Of a DNA stretch of 64,000 nucleotides, positions 63,952-64,000 are shown piece by piece. A model generated the notes under the pieces. That model searched no databases, was not told where the DNA came from, and worked only from the letters and a program-made list of their open reading frames with translations. This stretch comes from VAXT01 sp963698015. GTDB lineage: Bacteria; Actinomycetota; Thermoleophilia; Gaiellales; Gaiellaceae. The stretch's first letter is position 1. Every line of letters starts with the position of its first letter. Location of the stretch: assembly GCA_963698015.1 (NCBI GenBank), contig OY969109.1:2170001-2234000 (forward strand), given 5' to 3'. The position numbers were made by a program, and so were the translations under genes.

Positions 63952-64000
63952 TCGGAATCGGCTCCGCACCGCCGTTGTCGAGCCGCCACGCCGCGAGCTC
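63944..64000 (-). CDS. 3' end of a gene upstream of the oxidoreductase (partial)
   Basis: On the minus strand the frame from the window edge reads ELAAWRLDNGGAEPIPIA and stops at TAG 63944-63946, overlapping the proposed TTG start of the oxidoreductase by 8 bp. Too short to identify; it shows that the oxidoreductase is not the first gene of its operon. Confidence 0.5.
   Translation of the reverse strand, partial: ELAAWRLDNGGAEPIPIA

Noticed and set aside
1..64000. CRISPR arrays, tRNA and rRNA genes
   Set aside because: No regularly spaced repeats, no cloverleaf-like segments with CCA-type ends and no rRNA sequence were noticed by eye; a tRNA or covariance-model scan was not possible.

Overview
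The window is high-GC bacterial chromosome, densely coded on both strands, with many GTG and TTG starts and long chains of genes joined by ATGA/GTGA/TGATG overlaps. The gene content suggests a deep-branching actinobacterium, perhaps class Thermoleophilia (Gaiellales or Solirubrobacterales): an ECF sigma/anti-sigma pair, a NodI/NodJ-type ABC pair, DUF1326 and DUF3352 proteins, a PriA with intact helicase motifs, and a trp operon controlled by a tryptophan-rich leader peptide. The lineage is an inference from gene content only; there is no rRNA or tRNA gene in the window.

1-12,200 is a mixed accessory region. It starts inside a superfamily 1 helicase gene, followed by an HD-domain hydrolase, an endonuclease I family nuclease without a signal peptide, a TrhA/hemolysin III protein, a probably frameshifted gene, two tandem formyltransferase paralogues, ABM-type monooxygenase-like and hypothetical genes, a membrane protein with an HExxH motif, a CaCA cation exchanger, and a cluster of a DEAD-box RNA helicase, two very small basic proteins and a cold-shock-like protein. 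12,236-28,430 holds an ABC exporter, a GNAT acetyltransferase, a 985-residue secreted BNR-repeat protein, dnaE, a decayed TetR fragment beside a repeated 18-mer, an ECF sigma/anti-sigma operon with a striking duplicated promoter and start region, lgt-scpA-scpB, and an IS110-family element.

28,431-48,770 is mostly core metabolism. The minus strand carries trpL-trpE-trpG-trpD-trpCF-trpB-trpA-trpS followed by a cation/proton antiporter gene, with chorismate mutase just upstream. Diverging from it by only 23 bp is aroF(DAHP synthase)-tyrA-aroA-cmk-plsC-der-gpsA, then a DUF3352 lipoprotein and metK. Chorismate production and both of its aromatic branches therefore sit back to back. The trp leader peptide has three Trp codons and is followed by a classic terminator, which implies attenuation; trpS, at the end of the same operon, would be under the same control.

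48,771-64,000 holds a secreted COG4315-like protein, a DtxR-family regulator divergent from a ZIP metal transporter with a 20-bp palindrome between them, then priA-def-fmt-rpe-ribD-orf-ribE-ribBA-ribH (replication restart, N-terminal formyl cycle, pentose phosphate and riboflavin synthesis), rpmB, and fakA-receiver-fakB (fatty acid kinase with a stand-alone receiver domain between its two subunits). A small cupredoxin and a DAO-type FAD oxidoreductase end the window.

I see no CRISPR array, no prophage and no defence island. The observations most worth following are the duplicated ECF promoter/start unit (22,696-22,962), the trp attenuator with trpS in the operon, the fourfold ACGT palindrome at 7,087-7,128, the tandem formyltransferases, the receiver domain inside the fak operon, and lumazine synthase with an acidic N-terminal extension.
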